Shown piece by piece: positions 17,171 to 24,427 of a stretch of DNA of 63,656 nt (its first letter is position 1; each line of letters starts with the position of its first letter). The stretch covers positions 1 through 63,656 of the forward strand of contig NZ_VXKH01000005.1 in assembly GCF_008693065.1 (NCBI RefSeq), given 5' to 3'. The notes below the pieces were generated by a model. It did no database searches and had not been told where the DNA came from. It saw only the letters and a list, made by a program, of their open reading frames with translations. This DNA comes from Corynebacterium tuscaniense. GTDB lineage: Bacteria; Actinomycetota; Actinomycetes; Mycobacteriales; Mycobacteriaceae. The translations under genes were made by a program, and so were the position numbers.

Positions 17171-17800
17171 CTAGAGCACTGACGGGACCGATGTAGCAGC
17201 CGCCACTATCGCGGACCACTGAGCGATGCTCACGGTTCTCGTGGCGTGGGTGTTAGATGCGTGGGTGTTAGATGCTTGCCTTTGAGTGCTGTCTTGCTTG
17301 AATGCTGGGCGGTGCCAGCCCGTCCAGGTGGTGAAGGGCAGGCTGCGGGCCTCGAGGAATGCAACAATCGCTCCGGGTTGGTCAGCAGGAGAGGGGTCGC
17401 TCACCACCGGGGTGCGGCTGACTGTGACGCTGCCGGTTGTACTTAGATGCTCGTACACGGTCACGGTTTCTGGGCTGGTGCCCACGACCGTCAACGCTTT
17501 GTCCTCAGCAGCCACGATCACGGTGTCGTAGTAGTTGGTGAGTTCGCCGACAGTGATATCCGAGCCCACCCTCACGTTTCCAAAGAGCCGGAGACGCGGG
17601 ACCAGGGAGGTGCCGGGCGTGCTGCTTGCCGGTCGGTGTTGGTTGGCAAAGCGCAAGAGCCCGATTGGTGCCGGTGCTGGATCAAAAAGATCGACAAAGA
17701 ACGTGTGGTCTGCCATGCAGATCAAAGCGTCCGATGCATGAATGCCGGCTGGGCCGGCGCCGACAATGGCCACGCGGTGTGCGCGGAACTCGTGCGTCAT
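17171..17800 (-). CDS. Miniature FprA-like flavoprotein lacking its central domain
   Basis: A 209-residue protein. Residues ~8-110 align with the FAD-binding N-terminus of the full FprA at 58852-60300: VAIVGAGPAGIHASDAL against VAVVGSGPAGIYASDLL, VDLFDPAPAPIGLLRF against VDLFERMPAPFGLIRY, GNVRVGSDITVGEL against GNVDVGKDITVAEL. Residues ~150-209 align with the FprA C-terminal tail (FTTWTGWHRPAF against VTTWDGWHNLDA). The intervening ~260 residues, which hold the NADPH domain, are missing, and YGVAPDHP is lost. NADPH reduction is therefore unlikely; FAD binding may persist. The frame is intact, with an AAAGGAG site before ATG 17800 and a good promoter. A tandem 15-bp repeat encodes SNTHA twice near the C-terminus. 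Confidence 0.7.
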   Translation of the reverse strand: MTHEFRAHRVAIVGAGPAGIHASDALICMADHTFFVDLFDPAPAPIGLLRFANQHRPASSTPGTSLVPRLRLFGNVRVGSDITVGELTNYYDTVIVAAEDKALTVVGTSPETVTVYEHLSTTGSVTVSRTPVVSDPSPADQPGAIVAFLEARSLPFTTWTGWHRPAFKQDSTQRQASNTHASNTHATRTVSIAQWSAIVAAATSVPSVL

Positions 17801-17822
17801 GATGACTCCTTTGATCAATTGG

Positions 17823-17870
17823 TACAGACTGCTTAGTCTGTAAATGTACGCGTCTCAAGTGCTGTGTCAA
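17823..17870 (-). promoter_or_regulatory. SigA-type promoter with palindromic operator for the FprA-like gene
   Basis: Read on the minus strand, TTGACA (17870-17865) and TACATT (17848-17843) are 16 nt apart. Immediately downstream lies the palindrome TACAGACT-GCTT-AGTCTGTA (17842-17823), two perfect 8-bp arms covering the expected transcription start and ending 22 nt before ATG 17800. This is the position of a repressor site. No regulator gene adjoins it. Confidence 0.6.
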
Positions 17871-17982
17871 GAGGTTTAGGGGAATTATATTCAGAATAAA
17901 TGATGCGCGACGTGCACTGTTGGTCTTCTTGGGCTGGGTGAGTATAGGCATGTCGTGCGCGACAGCTGTGGCCCCTTATATG

Positions 17983-17998
17983 TAGACCGGGCGGTCTG
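17983..17998. promoter_or_regulatory. Palindromic operator candidate
   Basis: TAGACCG-GG-CGGTCTG contains two perfect 6-bp arms (AGACCG/CGGTCT), the style of TetR-family operators. It directly follows TTATATG, a possible -10 on the plus strand. A second palindrome, TGTCG-TGCG-CGACA, lies at 17951-17964. The rest of 17801-18292 holds no gene. Confidence 0.35.
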
Positions 17999-18079
17999 GA
18001 TTGGGGAATATTGAGTTTGCGGGCCTCCATTGTCGGTCACCACCCTTGACGGTTTGTGGAGGGTGGGGTAGCTGGGGCT

Positions 18080-18182
18080 GGGTGAAGGATTTAACACCCA
18101 AGCGCGAGATAGTTGGTGCATCCCCACTATCTACCAGGGGTTTTAGTGGGTCATGTCCACAGGCCCTTGCAAATCCTTCACC
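18080..18182. repeat. Inverted GGGTGAAGGATTTAAC element
   Basis: The 16-mer GGGTGAAGGATTTAAC (18080-18095) faces AAATCCTTCACC (18171-18182), a 12-bp match to its reverse complement. The 78-nt interior contains a second hairpin, GATAGT...ACTATC. The same 16-mer recurs at 46050, 46117 (inverted) and 52923. Confidence 0.55.
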
Positions 18183-18292
18183 TGGCACGGGTAATAGCAA
18201 CCAAAACCGCAGAGCCGAACATGGCGGGCTACACTTGGCCCAAGTTCATCCGCTAGATCCGCTCGTTGAAAGACAGTTGAAAGACATCCGCC

Positions 18293-18970
18293 ATGCTCGT
18301 TAGTGAAGCACTGTTTCTCCTGCTCTCGAACAAATCCGCACACCCGGAGCTGGGAGTAAGTCACCAGCGCGTTGCCTTGAACGGCGCATTGTTGTGTGAC
18401 CTCGTGGCCACGGGTTTGGTGGAAGTTCATGGAGGGAAGAGCCCTACGTTGACTGCCGTTCCAGGTGCAGCTGGGCGCGCACAGTCTCATCCTGCACTGG
18501 CTCACGGCGTTGAAAGGGTGGAGCGAAAAGGGCAGCCGACTTTGTATTCGGCGCTGAATTCACGGAAGTTCGCAGCTAAGGAAGCGATCGCCGAGCGTCT
18601 GATTGAGGAGGGCGTGCTCGATGAGGAGCGCGCTGGCTTCCTGGGGCTCACCTGGTCCAGGTTCCCAGAAAAGGACGAAACCATTGAGGCTGCTATGCGC
18701 CAGCGCTACCGCGACATTTTCCGTGGTAAGGCCGAGCCCCGCCCGGAGGAAGCAATGCTGATTGTGCTGTTGCGCAACACTGGTGAGCTGCGCCGTCAGT
18801 TCCTCGAGGAGATTGAGGGCATCCCGTTTGATGCACTGCGGGTGCGCGTGCACGAGATTGACAAGAACGTCCTGGACGCAGCCACTTATGAGAACGCCGA
18901 GGGGATTAATCTCATCCTCGACGGCGTGGCCAAGGTCGCCGCGATCGAGGAAGAGGCCGCCTCCAGCTAA
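18293..18970 (+). CDS. GPP34 (Golgi phosphoprotein 3) family protein
   Basis: A 225-residue protein of the GPP34 family. Seen: LVSEALFLLLSNKSAHPELG at the N-terminus, ALNGALLCDLVATGLVEV, and a mainly helical C-terminal half with LIEEGVLDEERAGFLGLTWSRFP, all typical of bacterial members. Eukaryotic GOLPH3 binds phosphatidylinositol-4-phosphate at Golgi membranes; the bacterial role is unknown, though actinobacteria often carry several copies. ATG 18293 is used; I see no strong ribosome site. A large hairpin begins in its stop codon. Confidence 0.8.
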   Translation: MLVSEALFLLLSNKSAHPELGVSHQRVALNGALLCDLVATGLVEVHGGKSPTLTAVPGAAGRAQSHPALAHGVERVERKGQPTLYSALNSRKFAAKEAIAERLIEEGVLDEERAGFLGLTWSRFPEKDETIEAAMRQRYRDIFRGKAEPRPEEAMLIVLLRNTGELRRQFLEEIEGIPFDALRVRVHEIDKNVLDAATYENAEGINLILDGVAKVAAIEEEAASS

Positions 18971-19043
18971 CCCCCTTAAGCCTGAAGGCTTAAGGGGGTT
19001 AGGGGCCAGTATTAAGGCTCATGGCTTAAGGGGGTTAGGGGCC
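18969..19043. terminator. Bidirectional hairpin terminator with duplicated 21-bp arm
   Basis: From the GPP34 stop codon, AACCCCCTTAAGCCT-GA-AGGCTTAAGGGGGTT forms a near-perfect 15-bp stem. A 21-bp segment beginning GGCTTAAGGGGGTT (18987-19007) is repeated exactly at 19023-19043, so alternative stems are possible. It separates two convergent genes. No T-run is present. Confidence 0.6.
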
Positions 19044-19053
19044 TTGGTGCCGT

Positions 19054-20121
19054 TTACGGCACGCGGTAGGTCCACTCGTCAGTGCTGAACTTTTCAGCCA
19101 CGAGTTTCTCAGCGGCCGCCAGATCCTCATCGGACAAAGACCCCAGATGGGACGGGTAGCGGGCCATGAAGGTACTGATCAGGGTGTCAATAACCTCTGA
19201 ACGAGATACGCCTGTCTGCCGGCGCAGCGGGTCCACGCGCTTGGCCGCGGACTGCACGCCCTTAGAGGACAGTTTGACCTTGCCCACGCGCAGGACTTCA
19301 AGCATCTTGTCGGCGTTGATGTCGTAGCTCATGGTCGTGTGGTGCAGCACTGCACCGGGGATGCGCTTTTGGGCGGCACCACCGATTTTGCCGCCGTCGG
19401 AGGTGATGTCGTTAATAGGCACATACCAGGCGTTCACACCCAGTGACTGCAGGCCGGCGAGAACCCACGTGTCCAGGTACTGGTAGCTGTCCACGTAGCT
19501 GAGTCCCGACACCACATCATCGGGCAGGTACATGGAGTAGGTGACGCAGTTGCCACCCTCCATAAACATGGCGCCACCACCGGAAATGCGGCGCACCGGC
19601 ACGATGTCATGCTTTTCAATCCCCTCCGGGTCCAGCTCATTTTGGAAGGACTGGTAAGAGCCGAAGACCACGGCCTTGTCATCCCATTCCCAGAAGCGCA
19701 GGATCGGCCCTTTGCGCCCGGCTGCGACTTCCTCCAGGAGGTACTGGTCTAGCGCTACATTGATCGGGGTGGGCAGCACCGGGCAGTGGATCACGGTCCA
19801 CTCGTAATCTGTCATGTCCTTCGCGTCGAGCAGTGCGCGCCGCGCGACCACGGCTACGTCGCGGGTGGAAAAGCCGTGCAAGGAAACGTTTTGGCTTCCG
19901 CCAAGGCGGGCCAAGGCGTCGTCGATAAGCGTCTGCAGCTCATCTGTACTTGCGCCAACGGGTGCGCCGATGAGCGCGCCATTGATTGCGTCGAAGGCTT
20001 CCTCCGGTTCGAGGAAGAAGTCGCCGGAGATGCGGGCGTCGGTGATGTGCGCGCCGTCGTCGTCGATGTCCGCGACGACGAGCTTGCCGCCGGCGACCTT
20101 CACTTCAAAGTGGTGCTTCAC
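19054..20121 (-). CDS. lplA: Lipoate-protein ligase A family
   Basis: A 355-residue enzyme expected to attach lipoate, via lipoyl-AMP, to the E2/GcvH domains. The catalytic domain (about residues 105-320) shows RFWEWDDKAVVFGSYQ, RRISGGGAMFMEGG (the RRxGGGA motif) and the lysine region GGKIGGAAQKR. Residues 1-100 form a small separate domain (FEVKVAGGKLVVADIDD) like the accessory domain that is C-terminal in E. coli LplA, here placed in front. A related octanoyltransferase is possible. The start ATG 20121 overlaps the DJ-1/PfpI gene by 4 nt, so the two form an operon. Confidence 0.85.
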   Translation of the reverse strand: MKHHFEVKVAGGKLVVADIDDDGAHITDARISGDFFLEPEEAFDAINGALIGAPVGASTDELQTLIDDALARLGGSQNVSLHGFSTRDVAVVARRALLDAKDMTDYEWTVIHCPVLPTPINVALDQYLLEEVAAGRKGPILRFWEWDDKAVVFGSYQSFQNELDPEGIEKHDIVPVRRISGGGAMFMEGGNCVTYSMYLPDDVVSGLSYVDSYQYLDTWVLAGLQSLGVNAWYVPINDITSDGGKIGGAAQKRIPGAVLHHTTMSYDINADKMLEVLRVGKVKLSSKGVQSAAKRVDPLRRQTGVSRSEVIDTLISTFMARYPSHLGSLSDEDLAAAEKLVAEKFSTDEWTYRVP

Positions 20122-20648
20122 TTGGCAAATTCCTCCACGATTGCCTCGTTGAATGCCGGCAGGTCATCCGGAGTGCGCGAGGAAATGATTCGCTTATCTG
20201 CGACTACTTCTTCATCAACCCATTCAGCCCCTGCATTCTTAAGGTCGGTCTTCAACGAGGGGTAGGAGGTCATGCGCACGCCGCGCAGCGCGTCCGCGTC
20301 GGTGAGGATCCAGCCGCCGTGGCAGATAACACCGACGGGCTTGCCTTGCTGAGTCAGTTCGCGGACAAACGTGACAGCGGCCTCGTCCATGCGGATGCTG
20401 TCAGCGTTGCCGGTGCCGCCGGGAAGAATTAGCGCATCGAAGTCCGAGGCGTTTGCCTCCGTCGTGGTCAGGTCTACTGAGACGCTGGCGCCCTTCTTAC
20501 CTTCGATCGTGCCTGCCTTGGGGGCGATGACCAGTACCGTTGCGCCCGCGGCCTCGACCGCATCGCGTGGGCTTGTCAGCTCCGAGTCCTCAAAGGCATC
20601 GGTGGCCAGGATCGCGATTTTCTTGCTTTCCAATGTGTTGTCACTCAT
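20118..20648 (-). CDS. DJ-1/PfpI family protein
   Basis: A 176-residue protein of the DJ-1/PfpI superfamily. Seen: KIAILATDAFEDSELTSPRDA at the N-terminus with the conserved Glu, FDALILPGG, and the nucleophile elbow GVICHGGWIL with the reactive Cys. Members act as proteases, glyoxalases or deglycases; the specific activity is not decidable from sequence. TACCCT lies 8 nt before ATG 20648, suggesting a leaderless transcript. It is first in a leftward two-gene operon with lplA. Confidence 0.85.
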   Translation of the reverse strand: MSDNTLESKKIAILATDAFEDSELTSPRDAVEAAGATVLVIAPKAGTIEGKKGASVSVDLTTTEANASDFDALILPGGTGNADSIRMDEAAVTFVRELTQQGKPVGVICHGGWILTDADALRGVRMTSYPSLKTDLKNAGAEWVDEEVVADKRIISSRTPDDLPAFNEAIVEEFAK

Positions 20649-20718
20649 GCGTCCCCAGGGTAGAGAAAAACGCCAGCCCGTGGGCTGACGTTGTCATGGG
20701 GGTTAGATGAAGGGGGGA

Positions 20719-22059
20719 CTAGGCGTCTTGTTCTTCGTGTTCCTTCTTGCGGCGCTTGGGCAGCATGCGATCCCGCACCGCTTCGTACGCTTCGCGCCCA
20801 TCCAAACCTTGGCTCTTCTGGGTAGCAATCTGGATGTCATCTGCCGTGATTTCGCCGGTACGCAGGGACACCATTTCGGCCCAGTAACGGAACCACACGG
20901 CGAAGACAGCCGCGATTGGCACAGCCAAAAACGCGCCCACGATGCCGAAGATCGTGCCACCCACCGCCACGGACAGAAGCACGATCGCGGCGTGCATGTT
21001 CATGGAGCGGGACTGCAGGATCGGGGACAAGACATTGCCTTCGAGCTGCTGCACCAGGATGACCAGGCCGAGAACCAACAGCGCGTTGGTCAGGCCGTTG
21101 GACACCAGCGCCACCACCACGGCCAGGGCGCCCGCGGTGAATGCACCGATGATCGGGATGAAACCGCCGAAGAACGTGAACACTGCCAGGACCGGTGCGA
21201 GTGGAACACCAAGGATGACAAGGCCGACGCCGATAAAGACGGCGTCGACAAGCGAAACAATTGCCTGCGTCCGAATGAATCCCGCGAGCGTATTCCAGGA
21301 ACGCATCAGCACCTCAGACAGGTGCCAACCTGCCCTCTGGCCAGCGTACTTACGCAGCCACGGCAAGAAACTGTCGCCGTCTTTGAGGAAGAAGAAAGTG
21401 AGAACCAGCATCAGCACAAGCGTCGTGCCTACTGACGTCACAGCCCCTACACCAGTCACCACACCCGAAGCGATATTGGACGCCTGGCCGCGGGCGAAGT
21501 CCCCAACTTTCTCAACCGCTTCCTGAATTTGCGCCGTATTCACATCGAAGGGTGCTGACGTCTCAATCCACCCCAGGATCCGCTGCACGCCCTCTTCCGA
21601 CTGGCGGTACAAGTCCACCGACTGCGTCTTAATCATCGGCGCCATCGCCGCGAACAACCCACCAATCGCCCCGAAGAACGTGATGAGCACCAAGAACACC
21701 GCCAACGCTGCCGGCACCTTATGGTTGCGCAGCCACCGCACCGGCGGCCACAGCACCGTGCAGAAGATCAAAGCCAGCAGCAGCGGCAGCACGCCCACCC
21801 ACACGTAGCCGATGATTTTGAAAAGGAAGAATGTCGCAATTACTACAACGATGAAACGCAGTGCCCATGCTGCAGCCGCCTTGCCGTCCCCGGCGATCAC
21901 CTTTGCGCGATCGATGGCCTCGCCCCGGTTTACCGGTTCGCTTTCGCGCCCTTCTTTATGAGTCTGCTCATCTTGCTCATCTTGCTTATCTTGCTCATCT
22001 TGCTTATCGACGGCGTCGATCGACGTCTCAGCAAAATCCTTCGCATCCTTGTCAGTCAC
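20719..22059 (-). CDS. AI-2E family (PerM-type) membrane transporter
   Basis: A 446-residue polytopic protein. About eight membrane helices are visible: two near residues 45-95, one near 100-125 and the rest in the C-terminal half. The latter holds the family-typical PIIGAFTAGALAVVVALVSNG and LEGNVLSPILQSRSMNMHA. Some members export autoinducer-2 or act as Na+/H+ antiporters; the substrate here is unknown. The acidic N-terminal tail includes a run of DKQ/DEQ units from a 9-bp DNA repeat. The GTG 22059 (VTDKDAKDF) is my preferred start; the frame is open to 22167. The C-terminal tail is basic. Confidence 0.8.
   Translation of the reverse strand: MTDKDAKDFAETSIDAVDKQDEQDKQDEQDEQTHKEGRESEPVNRGEAIDRAKVIAGDGKAAAAWALRFIVVVIATFFLFKIIGYVWVGVLPLLLALIFCTVLWPPVRWLRNHKVPAALAVFLVLITFFGAIGGLFAAMAPMIKTQSVDLYRQSEEGVQRILGWIETSAPFDVNTAQIQEAVEKVGDFARGQASNIASGVVTGVGAVTSVGTTLVLMLVLTFFFLKDGDSFLPWLRKYAGQRAGWHLSEVLMRSWNTLAGFIRTQAIVSLVDAVFIGVGLVILGVPLAPVLAVFTFFGGFIPIIGAFTAGALAVVVALVSNGLTNALLVLGLVILVQQLEGNVLSPILQSRSMNMHAAIVLLSVAVGGTIFGIVGAFLAVPIAAVFAVWFRYWAEMVSLRTGEITADDIQIATQKSQGLDGREAYEAVRDRMLPKRRKKEHEEQDA
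21964..22008. repeat. Coding 9-bp tandem repeat
   Basis: Five imperfect copies of the 9-mer TTGCTCATC/TTGCTTATC lie inside the transporter gene and encode alternating DEQ and DKQ in its cytoplasmic tail. Copy number may vary between strains without a frameshift. The last unit overlaps a copy of the GCTTATCGACG word (22002-22012). Confidence 0.65.
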
Positions 22060-22168
22060 AAGGGTGCATTCTGCCAGACACCAGTGAAAAGCAATACTGC
22101 TGTGCAGCAGATATGGGGTTTCGGTGCGGGGTTTTGCTTCTTGCTTTTGGGCACCGGTGAGTCGCACT

Positions 22169-22250
22169 GGTTAGTCGCGTTTGATTTTAGAGTCACTTCA
22201 GCCACATCTGACCTGGCCTTTTCTGGAACGCGTTTCAAACGCGACTAACC
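22169..22250. repeat. 16-bp perfect inverted repeat element
   Basis: GGTTAGTCGCGTTTGA (22169-22184) and its exact reverse complement (22235-22250) enclose 50 nt. It lies between the divergent transporter and secreted-protein genes. A terminator role is doubtful because both genes point away from it; a regulatory or mobile origin is possible. Confidence 0.6.
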
Positions 22251-22365
22251 CCGTAGGCGGGATTTTGATAGGAACTGAAAGAAACGTGGAAATGTCCTGA
22301 CAAATAAATGGCCGTTGCGTAGCATTCCTTTGAAGCCGAAGTTTTCTCCCGAAAGGACCCCTGCT

Positions 22366-23217
22366 ATGAAGGTTTCTCGTTTTTCCCGCGCTGCTGCCAC
22401 GGCGGCGCTCACTGTTGCTGTTGTCACTGGCGTGACCGTCGCTCCTGCAAATGCGTGGGAGAACACCTACCAGACCTATGAAGAGGTTGGGAACAACGAA
22501 GGCTTGTGCACCCTGGAGTTCACCAATGACGAGGTAAAGCGCATCAATGGCGCTTACGCGCTGATGTTCGAAACGATGGCGGACCTCTCCGCCAAGAAGC
22601 TCCAGAATAGGGAGAGTGCGGACATTTGGTACCCGTGGGCGAAGGAAAATCCGAACAGGGACCCTTTGGCGTGGCACCTTGGTACCAAGTACAACGGCAA
22701 GGATGTCGGAACTGCGCAGCGGAAGCTTGCGACAATCCATCCCAGCAAGAACTCTGGCCCGTACTTCATGGCTGGTAAATTCCTGCAGCAGTCCCGCGAG
22801 CCGATTCTGACCAACCACACGCTGAAGATCACACCATCTCAGGCCAAGGATATGAAGGGGGCTGGCGCTGTTAAGACGGGTGGCCTCATTGCGCCTGGCC
22901 TGTGGGGAATTATTACAGGCAGCCTCAAGGTTGATGATGCTGCCGGTATGGCCGCCGAGGCTCTGAATAAGCTGGGGCCACGCATCCAGCCGACGATCAA
23001 AACCTATGAAGGGGCATTGACTGCGTGTGAGGAGCGCCGCACCACCAAGGGCAAGATTAATAAGGGTTCCAGCCTGGACACGGACCAGTTCCTCGGTGTC
23101 GTCGCCGGTGGGATCCTCGGCGGTATTGCACTGCTTGGGCTCATTGCTGTTGCTGTTGGACCGCTGGTCAATGACTTCTTTACTAACTTCTGGAAGAACG
23201 CTGGTGTCCTGCGATAG
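22366..23217 (+). CDS. Secreted membrane-anchored protein, paralogue A
   Basis: A 283-residue protein with a signal peptide (VSRFSRAAATAALTVAVVTG, likely cleaved after ANA), an extracellular helical domain and a C-terminal hydrophobic anchor (FLGVVAGGILGGIALLGLIA). Residues ~35-75 (CTLEFTNDEVKRINGAYALM) are homologous to CTISFTEQDQTRINDAYKNV in the next gene. Two Cys, one here and one in LTACEERR, recur in the paralogue (LTSCAEG) and could form a disulphide. The family is unknown to me. ATG 22366 has a GAAAGGA site. It lies 177 nt before its paralogue, with both just upstream of dnaK. Confidence 0.7.
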   Translation: MKVSRFSRAAATAALTVAVVTGVTVAPANAWENTYQTYEEVGNNEGLCTLEFTNDEVKRINGAYALMFETMADLSAKKLQNRESADIWYPWAKENPNRDPLAWHLGTKYNGKDVGTAQRKLATIHPSKNSGPYFMAGKFLQQSREPILTNHTLKITPSQAKDMKGAGAVKTGGLIAPGLWGIITGSLKVDDAAGMAAEALNKLGPRIQPTIKTYEGALTACEERRTTKGKINKGSSLDTDQFLGVVAGGILGGIALLGLIAVAVGPLVNDFFTNFWKNAGVLR

Positions 23218-23394
23218 TGCTTGTCCGCGTTTGGGTTGAGGTTCATGCGTTTTAACCCTTGAACGCATATTTATGTAAACAACTTCAGGTAGTGTTGTCG
23301 GAAACTAAATATGGCTCAGATTGTGCCGAATGGATGAGTCCGCCGAGCTTGAGCTGTGTGTTGGGTTTTGCTGTTTATGAAAGGTCTCTCTATC

Positions 23395-24201
23395 TTGAAA
23401 CTTCGTCGTGCGGTTATTGCCGCTGTCACTGCCACTACTGTGGTTAGTTCCACGCTGAACGTTCCTGCATACGCGTACACCGTCAGTTATGACGAGGGTG
23501 CACAAAAGTGCACGATTTCCTTCACGGAGCAGGATCAAACTCGCATCAATGATGCCTATAAGAATGTCTATGGGAAGCTCGCGGATCAGTTGGTGAAGAC
23601 CCTGGGCGAGAAGGAATCCACGAAAGCGTACTCGCAGGAGCAGCGTAAGCAGGACCTGGATGTGTATGTGGCGTGGGCGAAAACTGTGGATGACCCAAAC
23701 CCGTACTCCAACGACCCTGAGGTGAAATCGGCGCAACAACGGCTGTGGCGACACGAGCGCCAGAATTACAATGTCTTCGTCGCGCTGAGCAAAGCCTCGA
23801 AGAAGGATTTGATCACCGATCCTCATATGGAACTGACCCGCGAAGAAGCCAAGAAGCTCGGGGAGACTCTGGGGTTGGATCTGACCACAGTGCTGGGTGG
23901 TGGGTTCGGCGGGATCTTGGGTAGCGTGCTCGGCGGGGTGAGTGACATCAGCCATTCGGTGAAGGTCATGATGCGCGAGGATGCACTGCAGTTCGCCGCC
24001 CCGATTGGTGCTTATAACAAGGCGTTGACCTCCTGTGCGGAGGGTGTGAGCGATTCAAGCTCCGTGCCCGCTGGTTCTTCCCTGTCTTTCTCCGGTTTGG
24101 TTGGCGTGCTCATTGCCGGAATTGTGGGCCTCGTGCTCGTTGCGGCAGGTATTGGTTTTGTAGTGCGTCCGGCGGTCGACGGCTTCTTCAGTCCGCGGTA
24201 A
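23395..24201 (+). CDS. Secreted membrane-anchored protein, paralogue B
   Basis: A 268-residue paralogue of the preceding protein: signal peptide (RRAVIAAVTATTVVSSTLNV, cleavage near AYA), helical extracellular part, Gly-rich segment (LGGGFGGILGSVLGGV) and C-terminal membrane anchor (FSGLVGVLIAGIVGLVLVAA). I choose TTG 23395 because aligning the two upstream regions puts GAAAGG and the start codon in register with paralogue A; ATG 23377 in frame lacks a ribosome site. Paired Cys are conserved. The function is unknown; the pair may be a corynebacterium-specific envelope family. Confidence 0.65.
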   Translation: MKLRRAVIAAVTATTVVSSTLNVPAYAYTVSYDEGAQKCTISFTEQDQTRINDAYKNVYGKLADQLVKTLGEKESTKAYSQEQRKQDLDVYVAWAKTVDDPNPYSNDPEVKSAQQRLWRHERQNYNVFVALSKASKKDLITDPHMELTREEAKKLGETLGLDLTTVLGGGFGGILGSVLGGVSDISHSVKVMMREDALQFAAPIGAYNKALTSCAEGVSDSSSVPAGSSLSFSGLVGVLIAGIVGLVLVAAGIGFVVRPAVDGFFSPR

Positions 24202-24265
24202 GAGCTCTTGACTATGTCCGCGAATGTCCTTTTGGCCTCGTGCAATCAAGAAAGTTGAGCGAAGT

Positions 24266-24293
24266 GGGAACAACTTTGAATGGAGCGCCGTTG
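24266..24293 (+). promoter_or_regulatory. SigH-type heat-shock promoter of dnaK
   Basis: GGGAAC (24266-24271) and CGTTG (24289-24293), with 19 nt between GGAA and GTT, match the corynebacterial SigH consensus GGAAT-N18-20-CGTT. The same spacing is found before clpB (40741-40767). Confidence 0.65.
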
Positions 24294-24299
24294 TAAGGA

Positions 24300-24318
24300 T
24301 TGAGTCAGTCAGGCTCAA
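24300..24318 (+). promoter_or_regulatory. HAIR site 1 (HspR operator) upstream of dnaK
   Basis: TTGAGT-CAGTCAG-GCTCAA matches the HspR-associated inverted repeat (CTTGAGT-N7-ACTCAAG) with one mismatch in the right arm. It lies just downstream of the SigH-like promoter. Confidence 0.7.
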
Positions 24319-24364
24319 CCTTGCGACACTGTGTTCCTTCTCGGTGGTACAGTAGCCCGCAGAA

Positions 24365-24385
24365 GTTGAGTCGAAGCGACTTAAC
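24365..24385 (+). promoter_or_regulatory. HAIR site 2 (HspR operator) upstream of dnaK
   Basis: GTTGAGT-CGAAGCG-ACTTAAC is a second HspR-type inverted repeat, with one mismatch in the right arm, 43 nt before the dnaK start. Two spaced sites would allow cooperative repression. Confidence 0.7.
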
Positions 24386-24427
24386 TTGAAAAACGAAAAA
24401 CCACAAACACTTAGGAGGACATGAATT

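Noticed and set aside
17171..17800. Calling the FprA-like gene a plain pseudogene
   Set aside because: The frame is intact, both termini align to FprA, and promoter, operator and ribosome site are all present.
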